In this document: one piece after another, positions 54,798 through 64,000 of the stretch
How positions within the stretch are numbered: position 1 is the stretch's first letter
How the letters are laid out: every line of letters begins with the position of its first letter
Assembly (NCBI GenBank): GCA_003164785.1
Contig: PLUE01000032.1
Location: 84,393 to 148,392, forward strand
Reading direction: 5' to 3'
DNA length: 64,000 bases
DNA from: Gammaproteobacteria bacterium
Lineage (GTDB): Bacteria > Pseudomonadota > Gammaproteobacteria > Steroidobacterales > Steroidobacteraceae
Program-made: the position numbers and the translations under genes
The notes under the pieces: model-generated
The model's input: only the letters and a program-made list of their open reading frames with translations
Told to the model about the DNA's origin: nothing
The model's database searches: none

Positions 54798-55937
54798 CTA
54801 CGAGCCAATCAACTTGCGGTGGGAGTGTAGCGACATCAAAATTCCGAAGCCCGCCAACAAGGTGACCATGGAGGTGCCTCCATAGCTGATCAAGGGGAGC
54901 GGTACGCCCACCACGGGAAGAATGCCGCTCACCATCCCCGAGTTGACGAATGCATACACGAAAAAACTCAGCGCGATGGCGCCGCCGGTGAGGCGGGCGA
55001 AGGTGTCCTGGCCCTGGTTTGCCAGATACAGTGCGCGGCCGATCACGATGCCGTACAGGGTCAGAATCAGAAGCTGCCCGAGCAAGCCGAACTCCTCGCC
55101 GATGACCGCGAATATGAAATCCGTCGAGCGCTCGGGAAGGAATTCCAGCTGCGCCTGGCTGCCGTTCATGTAGCCCTTGCCGAAGACGCCGCCGGAGCCG
55201 ATGGCAATCTGGGACTGGATGATGTGGTAGCCGGCCCCCAGAGGGTCGTTCTCAGGATTCAAGAACATGAGCACGCGCTGGCGTTGGTACTCGTGAATGA
55301 AGTGCCAGCCACCCCAGGCGCCGCAGACCAGCAGCGGGATGGAAACCAGAATGATCTGAAACTGTAGTCCGGCCAGCAGCAGCACGATGAGACCGGATGC
55401 GGCGATCAGCAGCGCGGTTCCCAGATCGGGCTGCATGACGATCATGGCCGTGGGAATGCCGATCATGATGCCCATGACGATCAGGTCCTTGAAGGAGGGA
55501 GGCAGTGGCCGCTCGTGCATGTACCAGGCGCACATCATCGGTACGGCCAGCTTCATGATCTCGGAGGGCTGGAACCGCATGAAGCCGACATCGAGCCAGC
55601 GCTGCGCGCCCTTGCCGATGTGGCCCGTCACGGCAACGACGATCAACAGCAGCACCCCGAGCGTATAGGCAATGGGGGCAAACAGGCGCAGGTACTGTGG
55701 GCTGGCGAGACGTGCCAGGGCGAGCATCGCGGTGACCGCGATGGCGATGTTCGCCAGGTGGTGTTCGACCATTTTGATGTTCTGGCCGGAGGCGCTGTAG
55801 ACCACGAGGACGCCGATGCACACGATGAGCGTAAGCACGCCCGTGAGGGGGCCGTCCAAGCCCAACGCGCGCAGCGTGCGGCCGCCCGCGGTGAGGGTGC
55901 GGCGCGTGCGGGAGGGCGAGAATTCGTCAAATATCAT
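54798..55937 (-). CDS. rodA: Peptidoglycan glycosyltransferase RodA
   Basis: A 379-residue SEDS polymerase with ten membrane spans for lateral wall synthesis. GAQRWLDVGFMRFQPSEIMKL, QPDLGTALLIAASGL (catalytic Asp of SEDS enzymes), PENDPLGAGYHIIQSQIAIGSGG, TDFIFAVIGEEFGLLG, and VPLPLISYGGTSM. It follows mreD by 18 bp; the usual mrdA (PBP2) gene between them is missing. Confidence 0.95.
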   Translation of the reverse strand: MIFDEFSPSRTRRTLTAGGRTLRALGLDGPLTGVLTLIVCIGVLVVYSASGQNIKMVEHHLANIAIAVTAMLALARLASPQYLRLFAPIAYTLGVLLLIVVAVTGHIGKGAQRWLDVGFMRFQPSEIMKLAVPMMCAWYMHERPLPPSFKDLIVMGIMIGIPTAMIVMQPDLGTALLIAASGLIVLLLAGLQFQIILVSIPLLVCGAWGGWHFIHEYQRQRVLMFLNPENDPLGAGYHIIQSQIAIGSGGVFGKGYMNGSQAQLEFLPERSTDFIFAVIGEEFGLLGQLLILTLYGIVIGRALYLANQGQDTFARLTGGAIALSFFVYAFVNSGMVSGILPVVGVPLPLISYGGTSMVTLLAGFGILMSLHSHRKLIGS

Positions 55938-55955
55938 CGTATCTCCTGCATGCGT

Positions 55956-56432
55956 TCAACGGTCATGTGCCCGACTCAGCAGGCCGGCCATGAGCGGCCA
56001 AATCAGGCCGCCGACGACCGGTGCGGCCCAGCGGCTGAACGTCGTCACGGGATTGCCGGTGGCGCCATCGACCCAAAACAGCACGAATTGATAACCCGTC
56101 AACAGGGCGAAAATGGTCAGCGATTGCGAGACGACGGAAAACACGCGCAGCCTCAACCGCAGATGCGTGGCCCACGCGGCCATCAGGGTCAATGCCAGCG
56201 CGTGCTGACCCAGAACGACCCCACGAATCACATCGAGCGCGAGGCCGGAGAAAAAGGCCAAAGCCAGGCCGCCGGCACGCGGCGATTCGATCGACCAATA
56301 GAATACGACAAGAACCAGCAGATCGGGTCGAAAGGGGTCGAGGACCGTGGGCAGCGGCATGACTGCGAACGCCAGCGCAACCAGTGCGGACAACGCCATG
56401 GGCAGGCGCCGGACTCGGTGGTCGCGCATCAT
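55956..56432 (-). CDS. mreD: Rod shape-determining protein MreD
   Basis: A ~158-residue inner-membrane protein with five or six hydrophobic segments. PLPTVLDPFRPDLLVLVVFYWSIE (MreD signature), FFSGLALDVIRGVVLGQHALA. Two adjacent ATGs (56432, 56429) overlap the mreC stop; the first is used. Confidence 0.9.
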   Translation of the reverse strand: MMRDHRVRRLPMALSALVALAFAVMPLPTVLDPFRPDLLVLVVFYWSIESPRAGGLALAFFSGLALDVIRGVVLGQHALALTLMAAWATHLRLRLRVFSVVSQSLTIFALLTGYQFVLFWVDGATGNPVTTFSRWAAPVVGGLIWPLMAGLLSRAHDR

Positions 56433-57427
56433 TTGGGGGGCGCCGCCGGATGCTGTGCTGCTGGCGCGGGGGCCGCCTTCGGCGGGGGTATCTTGGCCGG
56501 TGGCGCCGTCTTCGGCGGCGGCTTCGGTGTGGGGGTCGCAGCAGGCGCCACGGACGCGGCGGCCGATGGCGGGGGGGGCGCGGGCGCTGCGTCGGGCTTC
56601 AGCCACACGAACATCAATTCGCGCGAGCGGTCGAGCGCCGCGGCGGGCCGTACATCGATGTCGGCCAGCGATTGCGCCGGGTCGCGCTTAACCTCCGCGA
56701 CCGTGCCGACGGGATAGCCGGCGGGGAAGCCACCGCCCAGCCCCGACGTCACCAGCAGGTCGCCCACGATCACATCGGCGCTGGTCGATAGATAAGGCAG
56801 TTTGAGGCGGCTCATGTCGCCGGTGCCGACGGCAATGGTGCGCAGGCCGTTGCGGTTGATCTGTACCGGGATGGCGTGGGTGGCGTCGCTGATGAGGATG
56901 ACTTCGCTCGTCAGTTGCTCGACGCGTGCGACTTGTCCGAAGACCCCGCCGGAGTCGAGGACGGCCTGGCCCACGAAGACGCCGTCGCGGGCGCCTTTGT
57001 CGACGAGCACGCGCTCGCGGAAGGCGTCCAGATCCAAGTCCATGATGTCGCCGATCACGAAGCGGTTTGCGACATCCGCCGTGTTGTCGCGCAGCGCGCG
57101 CAGGCGCTGGCCCTCGGCCTCGAGGGCTTCGTAGCGCTGCAGGCGGAAGTTCGCCAGGCGCAGCGCCTCCTCCAGCTTGGCTTTGTCGACCCGCAAGGCA
57201 TCACGCGAGGACACGCTCTCGCGAAACCAGTCCCAGCCCTCGAAGGGACTGGCCACGACGATTTGCACGGGATACGCGATGACGGAGAGAAACCTGCGGA
57301 CCCTCCCCAGTTGGTCGTAGCGCTTGTCGAAAATGATCAATCCCAACGCCAGCAAGGAGTACAGAACGCAGCGGATCAGCAGACCCGACGTTCGACCGGA
57401 AGTGTCGGAATTACTGAATGCGACCAT
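56429..57427 (-). CDS. mreC: Rod shape-determining protein MreC
   Basis: A 332-residue elongasome scaffold. One membrane helix (~17-33), coiled coil (~75-115), then two beta domains (ANRFVIGDIMDLDLDAFRERVLVDKGARDGV, GGVFGQVARVEQLTSEVILISD, LLVTSGLGGGFPAGYPVG). The last ~60 residues are Pro/Ala/Lys low-complexity (PKPPPKTAPPAK), longer than in E. coli. It binds MreD and PBP2. Confidence 0.93.
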   Translation of the reverse strand: MVAFSNSDTSGRTSGLLIRCVLYSLLALGLIIFDKRYDQLGRVRRFLSVIAYPVQIVVASPFEGWDWFRESVSSRDALRVDKAKLEEALRLANFRLQRYEALEAEGQRLRALRDNTADVANRFVIGDIMDLDLDAFRERVLVDKGARDGVFVGQAVLDSGGVFGQVARVEQLTSEVILISDATHAIPVQINRNGLRTIAVGTGDMSRLKLPYLSTSADVIVGDLLVTSGLGGGFPAGYPVGTVAEVKRDPAQSLADIDVRPAAALDRSRELMFVWLKPDAAPAPPPPSAAASVAPAATPTPKPPPKTAPPAKIPPPKAAPAPAAQHPAAPPK

Positions 57428-57454
57428 GGGCTGAGCCTTCCCTAGTCGCTTGCA

Positions 57455-58504
<1,050 letters not shown>

Positions 58505-58628
58505 TTATCTAGTGCAAAAGGGGTTAAAAAAGTTGCGCTAATGTAACAATCGATGCGACATACTACAAGGCAACGTGTATCATGAATGCGAGCTTATTTT
58601 GCGCACTCGCGCGCACTTTCCCCACTAT

Positions 58629-58919
58629 ATGAGCCTGACCCGTCAAGACGTCGAAAAGATCGCGCACCTCGCACGATTGTCGATTACCGAACAAGAGATG
58701 CCGGTCTACGTGACCAGCTTGTCGAGCATCGTCAATTTCGTGGATGAGTTGTCGAGCGTGGATACCGGACCCGTGGAGCCGATGGCGCACCCATTGGACG
58801 GACAGCACCAGCGGCTGCGAGCCGACGTGGTGTCGGAGACCGACAACCACGAGAAGTACCAACTGAACGCGCCGAGCGTGCAGGCTGGCTTGTACGTGGT
58901 GCCACGGGTCATCGAATAG
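58629..58919 (+). CDS. gatC: Aspartyl/glutamyl-tRNA amidotransferase subunit C
   Basis: A 96-residue Gat[52 protein letters not shown]. It wraps around GatA and stabilises the GatCAB complex. Start ATG 58629 fits the family. Confidence 0.94.
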   Translation: MSLTRQDVEKIAHLARLSITEQEMPVYVTSLSSIVNFVDELSSVDTGPVEPMAHPLDGQHQRLRADVVSETDNHEKYQLNAPSVQAGLYVVPRVIE

Positions 58920-58929
58920 GCTGTTTCCG

Positions 58930-60384
58930 ATGCTGCACACACTCTCAATCGGTGAACTCGCCGAGCAACTGGCTTCCAGGCGGATTTCGAGCGTGGAGCT
59001 CACGCGGCATTTCCTGGCGCGAATCGAGCGCTTGAACCCGTCGCTCAATGCGCTAATCACGCTGACCGCCGACGGCGCGCTGGCTTCGGCAAGCGCCGCG
59101 GATGCCCGGCTCGCAGCCGGCGAGCGTGCGCCTCTGCTGGGCATCCCGCTCATCCATAAAGATATTTTCTGCACCGACGGCGTGCGCACCAGTTGCGGAT
59201 CGCGGATGCTGGACAACTTCGTGGCGCCGTACGATGCGACCGTCGTCACGCGCCTCAAGGCCGCGGGCGCGGTCATGCTGGGCAAGGCCAACATGGACGA
59301 ATTCGCCATGGGCTCTTCCAACGAGACGAGCTTTTACGGTCCGGTGAAGAATCCATGGAACACGGCGAAGGTGCCGGGCGGCTCCTCCGGCGGCTCGGCC
59401 GCGGCCATGGCGGCGCGTTTCGCTCCGTATACGACCGGCACGGATACCGGCGGCTCGATTCGTCAACCCGCGGCGCTGACCGGTGTGACTGGCATCAAGC
59501 CGACCTACGGGAGGGTGTCCCGCTACGGTCTGATCGCGTTCGCATCCAGCCTCGATCAGGCGGGTGTGTTTGCCCGCAGTGCAGCGGATGCGGCCCCGGT
59601 GCTGCAGGCCATGGCGGGTTTCGATCCGCGCGACTCGACCAGCGTGGACACGCCGGTACCCGACTATGGCGCGATGCTGGACGCGCCGCTGCGCGGGCTT
59701 AAAATCGGCCTGCTGCGCGAGTTTTTCGAAGGCCTCGAGCCGCGCAATGCCGCGCTGATCCATGATGCCTTGAAGGTCTACACCGCGCTCGGCGCCGTCA
59801 CGGTGGAGGTCAGCCTGCCGCATCTGCCCTTGTCGGTGCCGACCTACTATGTGGTTGCGCCTGCCGAGGCGTCCTCGAATCTATCCCGCTTCGACGGTGT
59901 ACGCTTCGGCTATCGCTGCGAGCAGCCGAAGGACCTCGCGGATCTGTACAAGCGGTCGCGCGGCGAAGGTTTCGGTCCAGAGGTCAAGCGTCGCATCATG
60001 ACCGGCACCTATGTATTGTCGGCCGGTTACTTCGATGCGTATTATCTGAAGGCGCAACGAGTTCGGCGCCTCATCACCGACGACTTTCGTGCGGCGTTCG
60101 CCAAAGTGGATCTGTTGATCGGGCCCACCACGCCCACGCCGGCGTTCGATATCGGCGCCAAGATCGACGATCCGGTGACCATGTACCTGAACGACATCTA
60201 CACCATCGGCGCGAATCTGGCCGGCCTGCCGGGGCTGTCGCTGCCCTGCGGCTTCGTCGATGCGCTCCCCATGGGCCTGCAGCTGATGGGGCCGCATTTT
60301 TCCGAGGGCAAATTGCTCGGCGCCGCGCATAGGTACCAGCTCGAAACCGACTGGCACATGCGCACGCCGCAGGGGTACGAGTAA
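58930..60384 (+). CDS. gatA: Aspartyl/glutamyl-tRNA amidotransferase subunit A
   Basis: A 484-residue amidase subunit supplying ammonia from glutamine. Ser-cisSer-Lys triad region: [73 protein letters not shown]. GatCAB presence implies indirect Asn-tRNA and/or Gln-tRNA synthesis in this organism. It overlaps gatB by one base (TAATG). Confidence 0.96.
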   Translation: MLHTLSIGELAEQLASRRISSVELTRHFLARIERLNPSLNALITLTADGALASASAADARLAAGERAPLLGIPLIHKDIFCTDGVRTSCGSRMLDNFVAPYDATVVTRLKAAGAVMLGKANMDEFAMGSSNETSFYGPVKNPWNTAKVPGGSSGGSAAAMAARFAPYTTGTDTGGSIRQPAALTGVTGIKPTYGRVSRYGLIAFASSLDQAGVFARSAADAAPVLQAMAGFDPRDSTSVDTPVPDYGAMLDAPLRGLKIGLLREFFEGLEPRNAALIHDALKVYTALGAVTVEVSLPHLPLSVPTYYVVAPAEASSNLSRFDGVRFGYRCEQPKDLADLYKRSRGEGFGPEVKRRIMTGTYVLSAGYFDAYYLKAQRVRRLITDDFRAAFAKVDLLIGPTTPTPAFDIGAKIDDPVTMYLNDIYTIGANLAGLPGLSLPCGFVDALPMGLQLMGPHFSEGKLLGAAHRYQLETDWHMRTPQGYE

Positions 60385-61832
60385 TGGCCGACTGGGAAGT
60401 TGTCATCGGTCTCGAGATCCACGCGCAGCTCGCCACGCGGACAAAAATTTTCTCGGGGTCGGCGACGGCCTATGGCGCGCCGCCCAACACCCAGGCGAGC
60501 TTGGTGGACCTTGCCTACCCGGGAGTGCTGCCCGTGCTCAACGCGGAGGCGGTGCGGATGGCGGTCAAGTTCGGTCTCGCCATCGGAGCCGCGGTGGCGC
60601 CGAGGTCGGTGTTCGCGCGCAAGAACTATTTTTATCCCGATCTGCCGAAGGGCTACCAGATCAGCCAGTTCGAGCATCCGGTGGTTCAGCGCGGCACGCT
60701 CACCATCATGCTCGACGACGGGGTCACGAAGACGATCGGTGTGACGCGCGCGCATCTCGAGGAGGATGCCGGCAAATCGCTGCACGAGGGGCTGGCCAAC
60801 GCCAGCGGCATCGACTTGAATCGAGCGGGCACGCCGCTGCTCGAGATCGTCTCCGAGCCGGACATGCGATCCGCCAAAGAGGCGGTCGCCTACATGAAGA
60901 AGATCCATACGCTCGTGCGCTACCTCGAGATCTGCGACGGCAACATGCAGGAAGGCTCGTTTCGTTGCGACGCCAACGTCTCGGTGCGGCCGCGGGGCCA
61001 GGAGAAATTCGGCACGCGCGCCGAGATCAAGAATCTGAATTCCTTTCGCTTCGTGGAAAAGGCGATCCATTTCGAGGTCGCCCGCCAAGTGGAGCTGATC
61101 GAGAGCGGCGGCAAGGTGATCCAGGAAACGCGCCTCTACGATTCCGACAAGGACGAGACGCGGTCGATGCGCTCCAAGGAAGAGGCCAACGATTACCGCT
61201 ACTTCCCGGACCCCGACCTGCTGCCGCTCGAGATCGGTGCAGCGTTCATCGAAACGGTGCGTGCCACGTTGCCGGAGCTGCCGGACGAGAAGGCCGCGCG
61301 ATTTGCGGCGGAGTTGGGATTGTCCGTCTACGACGCCGGGGTGCTCAGCGCGAGCCGCGAACTCGGCGCTTATTTCGAAGCGGTCGTGGCGGAGCTGGGT
61401 GCGCCTCATGCCAAGCTGGCGGCGAACTGGGTCATGGGCGAGCTGTCGAGCGCGCTCAATCGCGACAATCTCGAGATCACCGCATCACGGGTGTCGCCTT
61501 CCGCGTTGAGCGGCATGCTGGAGCGCATCGTCGATGCGACGATCTCGGGCAAGATCGCAAAGGACGTGTTCGAGGCCATGTGGTCCGACGGGCGCGCTGC
61601 GGACGACATCATCGAAGCTCAGGGTCTGAAGCAGATCACCGACGCCGGAGCCATCGAGGGCGTCATCGACTCGGTGATCGCCGCGAATCCGAAACAGCTG
61701 GCCGACTATCGGGCCGGCAAGGACAAGCTGTTCGGTTTCTTCGTCGGGCAGGTGATGAAGGCCACCGGCGGCAAGGCGAACCCTGCGCAGTTGAACGATC
61801 TGTTGAAGGCCAAGTTGGGTGCAGCCTCCTAA
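60384..61832 (+). CDS. gatB: Aspartyl/glutamyl-tRNA amidotransferase subunit B
   Basis: A 482-residue subunit carrying the kinase/transamidation site and tRNA-binding tail. [67 protein letters not shown], and the C-terminal YqeY-like helical domain ([41 protein letters not shown]). ATG 60384. Confidence 0.96.
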   Translation: MADWEVVIGLEIHAQLATRTKIFSGSATAYGAPPNTQASLVDLAYPGVLPVLNAEAVRMAVKFGLAIGAAVAPRSVFARKNYFYPDLPKGYQISQFEHPVVQRGTLTIMLDDGVTKTIGVTRAHLEEDAGKSLHEGLANASGIDLNRAGTPLLEIVSEPDMRSAKEAVAYMKKIHTLVRYLEICDGNMQEGSFRCDANVSVRPRGQEKFGTRAEIKNLNSFRFVEKAIHFEVARQVELIESGGKVIQETRLYDSDKDETRSMRSKEEANDYRYFPDPDLLPLEIGAAFIETVRATLPELPDEKAARFAAELGLSVYDAGVLSASRELGAYFEAVVAELGAPHAKLAANWVMGELSSALNRDNLEITASRVSPSALSGMLERIVDATISGKIAKDVFEAMWSDGRAADDIIEAQGLKQITDAGAIEGVIDSVIAANPKQLADYRAGKDKLFGFFVGQVMKATGGKANPAQLNDLLKAKLGAAS

Positions 61833-61833
61833 G

Positions 61834-62769
61834 ATGCACGACCGCGATACGCTGCATCGGTTCATGTTCGAGCACTATCCGATTCGTGGGCACCTCGTGC
61901 ACCTGGACGCCTCATGGCGCGCGCTGGTCGAACATCGGGAGTACGCGGAAGTCATCCGCAACACGCTGGGCGAGGCGGCGGCGGCATCGTTGCTGCTGGC
62001 GGCGACGATCAAGTTCGACGGAGTCCTCTCGTTACAACTGCAAGGGGCGGGCCCCATCCATCTGATGTTGGCGCAATGTACCAGCGGTCTGGGCATCCGC
62101 GGACTCGCCCGCTATACCGATAATGTCGAGCATCCAGGGACCTTTCCGACCCGCGTCGCCGACTTGATCGGCCCGGGTAATCTGACCGTTACCCTGGAAA
62201 CCGACGATGGCGCGCAGCGCTACCAGGGAATCGTGCCGATCACCGGCGAGCGGCTGGCCGAGTCGCTGCAAATCTATTTCGAGAACTCCGAGCAGCTGCC
62301 GACGCGGCTGTGGCTGCATGCGGACGCGCATGGGGCGTCCGGCATGCTGTTGCAGCGGTTGCCGGGCCAATTCGGCGTCGGCGCCGCGGGCACGGACGCG
62401 GCGATGCCGGTGGACGTTGCGGCGATCGACGACGCCTGGCGACGAGTGCAGCTCATCGGAGCCACCTTGACGCCGGCGGAGCTGCACAGCCTGTCGGACG
62501 CGGAGATTTTGCGCCGGCTCTTCAATGAAGACGACGTGCGGCTGTATGAGCCGTCGCCGGTCTATTTTCGTTGCCGCTGTTCGCGCGAGCGGGTCAGCGG
62601 CATGCTCCAGGGCCTGGGTGAGAAGGAAACACGTTCGGTTCTGGCCGAGCGCGGGGAAGTCGAAGTTCGCTGCGATTTCTGCAACCGAGCGTACGTGTTC
62701 GATGCGGTGGACGTGGAGCAACTGTTCAATCCCGGCGTTGCCAGCGACGCCGGCGGCTCCGTTCACTGA
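61834..62769 (+). CDS. hslO: Redox-regulated chaperone Hsp33
   Basis: A 311-residue holdase activated by oxidation. N-terminal substrate domain (LHRFMFEHYPIRGHLVHLD, LAQCTSGLGIRGLARY) and the redox-switch zinc site with C247, C249 (YFRCRCSRERV) and C280, C283 (RCDFCNRAYVFD). Start ATG 61834 lies one base after the gatB stop; a GTG at 61819 is less likely. Confidence 0.94.
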   Translation: MHDRDTLHRFMFEHYPIRGHLVHLDASWRALVEHREYAEVIRNTLGEAAAASLLLAATIKFDGVLSLQLQGAGPIHLMLAQCTSGLGIRGLARYTDNVEHPGTFPTRVADLIGPGNLTVTLETDDGAQRYQGIVPITGERLAESLQIYFENSEQLPTRLWLHADAHGASGMLLQRLPGQFGVGAAGTDAAMPVDVAAIDDAWRRVQLIGATLTPAELHSLSDAEILRRLFNEDDVRLYEPSPVYFRCRCSRERVSGMLQGLGEKETRSVLAERGEVEVRCDFCNRAYVFDAVDVEQLFNPGVASDAGGSVH

Positions 62770-62904
62770 CAACCCCCTGCGGGGGAACCCTGAGCGGCAG
62801 CGGCCGCGCGGCAAACGGCGCGATCCGTTCTTCGAGCAGGTCGCTGCGGATGGCCGCGCGCACCGCCAGAGCGCGCGGCCATCTCGTGTTGCGGTGTCAC
62901 GCGC

Positions 62905-64000
62905 TCAGTGGTCGGGCCTTCGCACCGCGCCAGGCGCGAGGCTCGAGGATTTTGCACTTTCGCTTTCGTAGCGCTTGCCGAGGAGGAAAGCGATCGGGAA
63001 CCAGACTGCCGAGGTGATGGCGCCAAAAATCGCCAATCCCGCGACCCCGTGCGGAAGTATCAGCGCGCTCACCCAGGCCGAGCTGAAATCTCCGAATCGA
63101 TAAACCACCGTATCGATGACGTTCTTGGCCTTGTAGCGGCTTTCCTGATCGACCACCGTAAAGAGCATTTCGCGTGTGGGCTTCGCCACGGCGTACTCCG
63201 CCACCCGGCGTACGATTTGGATGCCGCCGAGAATCAGCAAAACCGGGGAGAATGCGATGGCAAGGAAGGCGATCACCATGATGACCGGATTCAAAAGCAA
63301 TCCGAACTTGACACCGAACCGTTTGATGATGCGGCCCGTGCCGAAGAGCTGGATGAGCACCGCGACGCTGTTGACGGCAAGGTCGATCATGCCGTAGGCC
63401 TGAGTGCGCGCTTCGCGGCTGCTGAAGGCTTTCGTTATCAAATCTCCAAGCTGGAAGTACACGATGGTCGAGATCCAGGTCATCACCAGCAGAAACAGCG
63501 CCAGCAACAATAGATAGCGCGACTGCAGCAGGAGCCGGAAGCCGTCGAAGGGATTGCCTTTGAGCCGATGATCCAAGCTCGTGCGTTGGACTTCGTTGCC
63601 GGCCACCGCGAGCAGCTTTTGCTTTTCGACGGCCAACATGCGAACCAATGCCGCGGTAATCCCGAAACCGGCGGCCGAAATCAGGATGAGATTGTTATTG
63701 CCCAACTTGGTCGCCAGAAATGTCGCGATCGCCGGGCCAACGATGCCGCCGAGCGTTCCGCCTGCGGCGACGAAGCCGAACAAGCGCTTGGCCTGGACCG
63801 ACGAAAAAATATCGGCCATGAAGGTCCAGAACACTGAAATGATGAGCAGATTGAAGGTGCTCACCCACACATAAAAGCCGGCCGCGATCCATCGATCCTG
63901 AAAATGGCCGCCGACGAACAGGGCATAAAAGATCAATATCGTGACTGCCACGAAGCCATAGACCCAAGGCAGGAAGGTGGAGAGTTTGATCCGGGATGCC
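62905..64000 (-). CDS. Npt/Tlc-like ATP:ADP antiporter-type MFS transporter (5' end outside window)
   Basis: At least 365 residues, open to the right edge (SRIKLSTFLPWVYGFVAVTI continues upstream of an internal GTG at 63951). Ten or more membrane helices; VWVSTFNLLIISVFWTFMADIFSSVQAKRLFGF and GGTLGGIVGPAIATFLA resemble the free-living-bacterial Npt1/Npt2-type transporters related to chlamydial/rickettsial ATP/ADP translocases. The substrate in non-parasites is not established. It faces hslO; between them is a short CCCCC-TGC-GGGGG hairpin (62773-62785). Confidence 0.8.
   Translation of the reverse strand, partial: ASRIKLSTFLPWVYGFVAVTILIFYALFVGGHFQDRWIAAGFYVWVSTFNLLIISVFWTFMADIFSSVQAKRLFGFVAAGGTLGGIVGPAIATFLATKLGNNNLILISAAGFGITAALVRMLAVEKQKLLAVAGNEVQRTSLDHRLKGNPFDGFRLLLQSRYLLLLALFLLVMTWISTIVYFQLGDLITKAFSSREARTQAYGMIDLAVNSVAVLIQLFGTGRIIKRFGVKFGLLLNPVIMVIAFLAIAFSPVLLILGGIQIVRRVAEYAVAKPTREMLFTVVDQESRYKAKNVIDTVVYRFGDFSSAWVSALILPHGVAGLAIFGAITSAVWFPIAFLLGKRYESESAKSSSLAPGAVRRPDH

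Overview
The window is chromosomal DNA from a high-GC gammaproteobacterium. Gene blocks follow the classic gammaproteobacterial order: 5-FCL / 6S RNA / zapA / ygfB / pepP / ubiH / ubiI, lptD-surA-pdxA-rsmA-apaG-apaH, and mreBCD-rodA-mltB-rlpA-dacA-ybeD. Extra traits (AmgK-MurU recycling, a kynurenine operon, an Npt-type nucleotide transporter, an EF-Tu-type prolyl hydroxylase homologue) point to a free-living lineage near Nevskiales, Steroidobacterales or Xanthomonadales. That placement is inferred from gene content and order, not from a tree.

Layout: 1-2.7 kb (minus) holds rpiA (cut by the window edge), a 21-residue Lys/Ala peptide gene with its own promoter and terminator, an EVE protein, 5-FCL, 6S RNA, zapA and a ZapB-like coiled coil. 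2.8-7.1 kb (plus) is ygfB-pepP-ubiH-ubiI. 7.1-8.7 kb (minus) is ispG-phhB. 8.7-15.9 kb (plus) carries yciH, dgkA, a tandem trypsin/PDZ protease, a GNAT, a Sua5-type TsaC, a fold-III PLP decarboxylase and a Tat-exported MepK-like peptidase. 16-19.5 kb looks accessory: an exchanger, a 538-bp gene-free stretch with a long imperfect palindrome, an orphan ParD, a DUF7673-like protein, a GNAT and a short ORF.

19.5-23.5 kb has aldehyde dehydrogenase-DUF779, an AlkX/YcaQ-like DNA glycosylase, a lipoprotein cytochrome c and a HIT protein. 23.5-29.8 kb has the SPATA20/YyaL protein facing away from rlmI-lgt-thyA, followed by a SET methyltransferase with a histone-H1-like tail and an overlapping 2OG prolyl hydroxylase. 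29.7-36.6 kb has an MFS remnant, a six-module hybrid kinase, a CobW GTPase, a LysR regulator, a small secreted protein and folA.

36.5-39.7 kb (minus) is haaO-kynU-kmo. 39.8-47 kb (minus) is lptD-surA-pdxA-rsmA-usp-apaG-apaH. 47.1-50.5 kb (plus) is amgK-murU-lipA-lipB, colliding tail to tail with the shape/cell-wall operon mreB-mreC-mreD-rodA-mltB-rlpA-dacA-dat-ybeD (58.5-50.5 kb, minus), which lacks mrdA (PBP2). 58.6-62.8 kb (plus) is gatCAB-hslO. An Npt-like transporter runs off the right edge.

Most genes serve envelope building, outer-membrane assembly, cofactor synthesis (ubiquinone, lipoate, PLP, NAD from tryptophan, folate) and translation. The least ordinary items are the 21-residue basic peptide gene, the rpiA frame with no ATG/GTG/TTG near the expected N-terminus, the SET-plus-H1-tail / prolyl hydroxylase pair, the half-dead tandem protease, and the small accessory patch at 17-19.5 kb. 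I found no tRNA, rRNA, CRISPR array, intact insertion sequence or clear defence locus.
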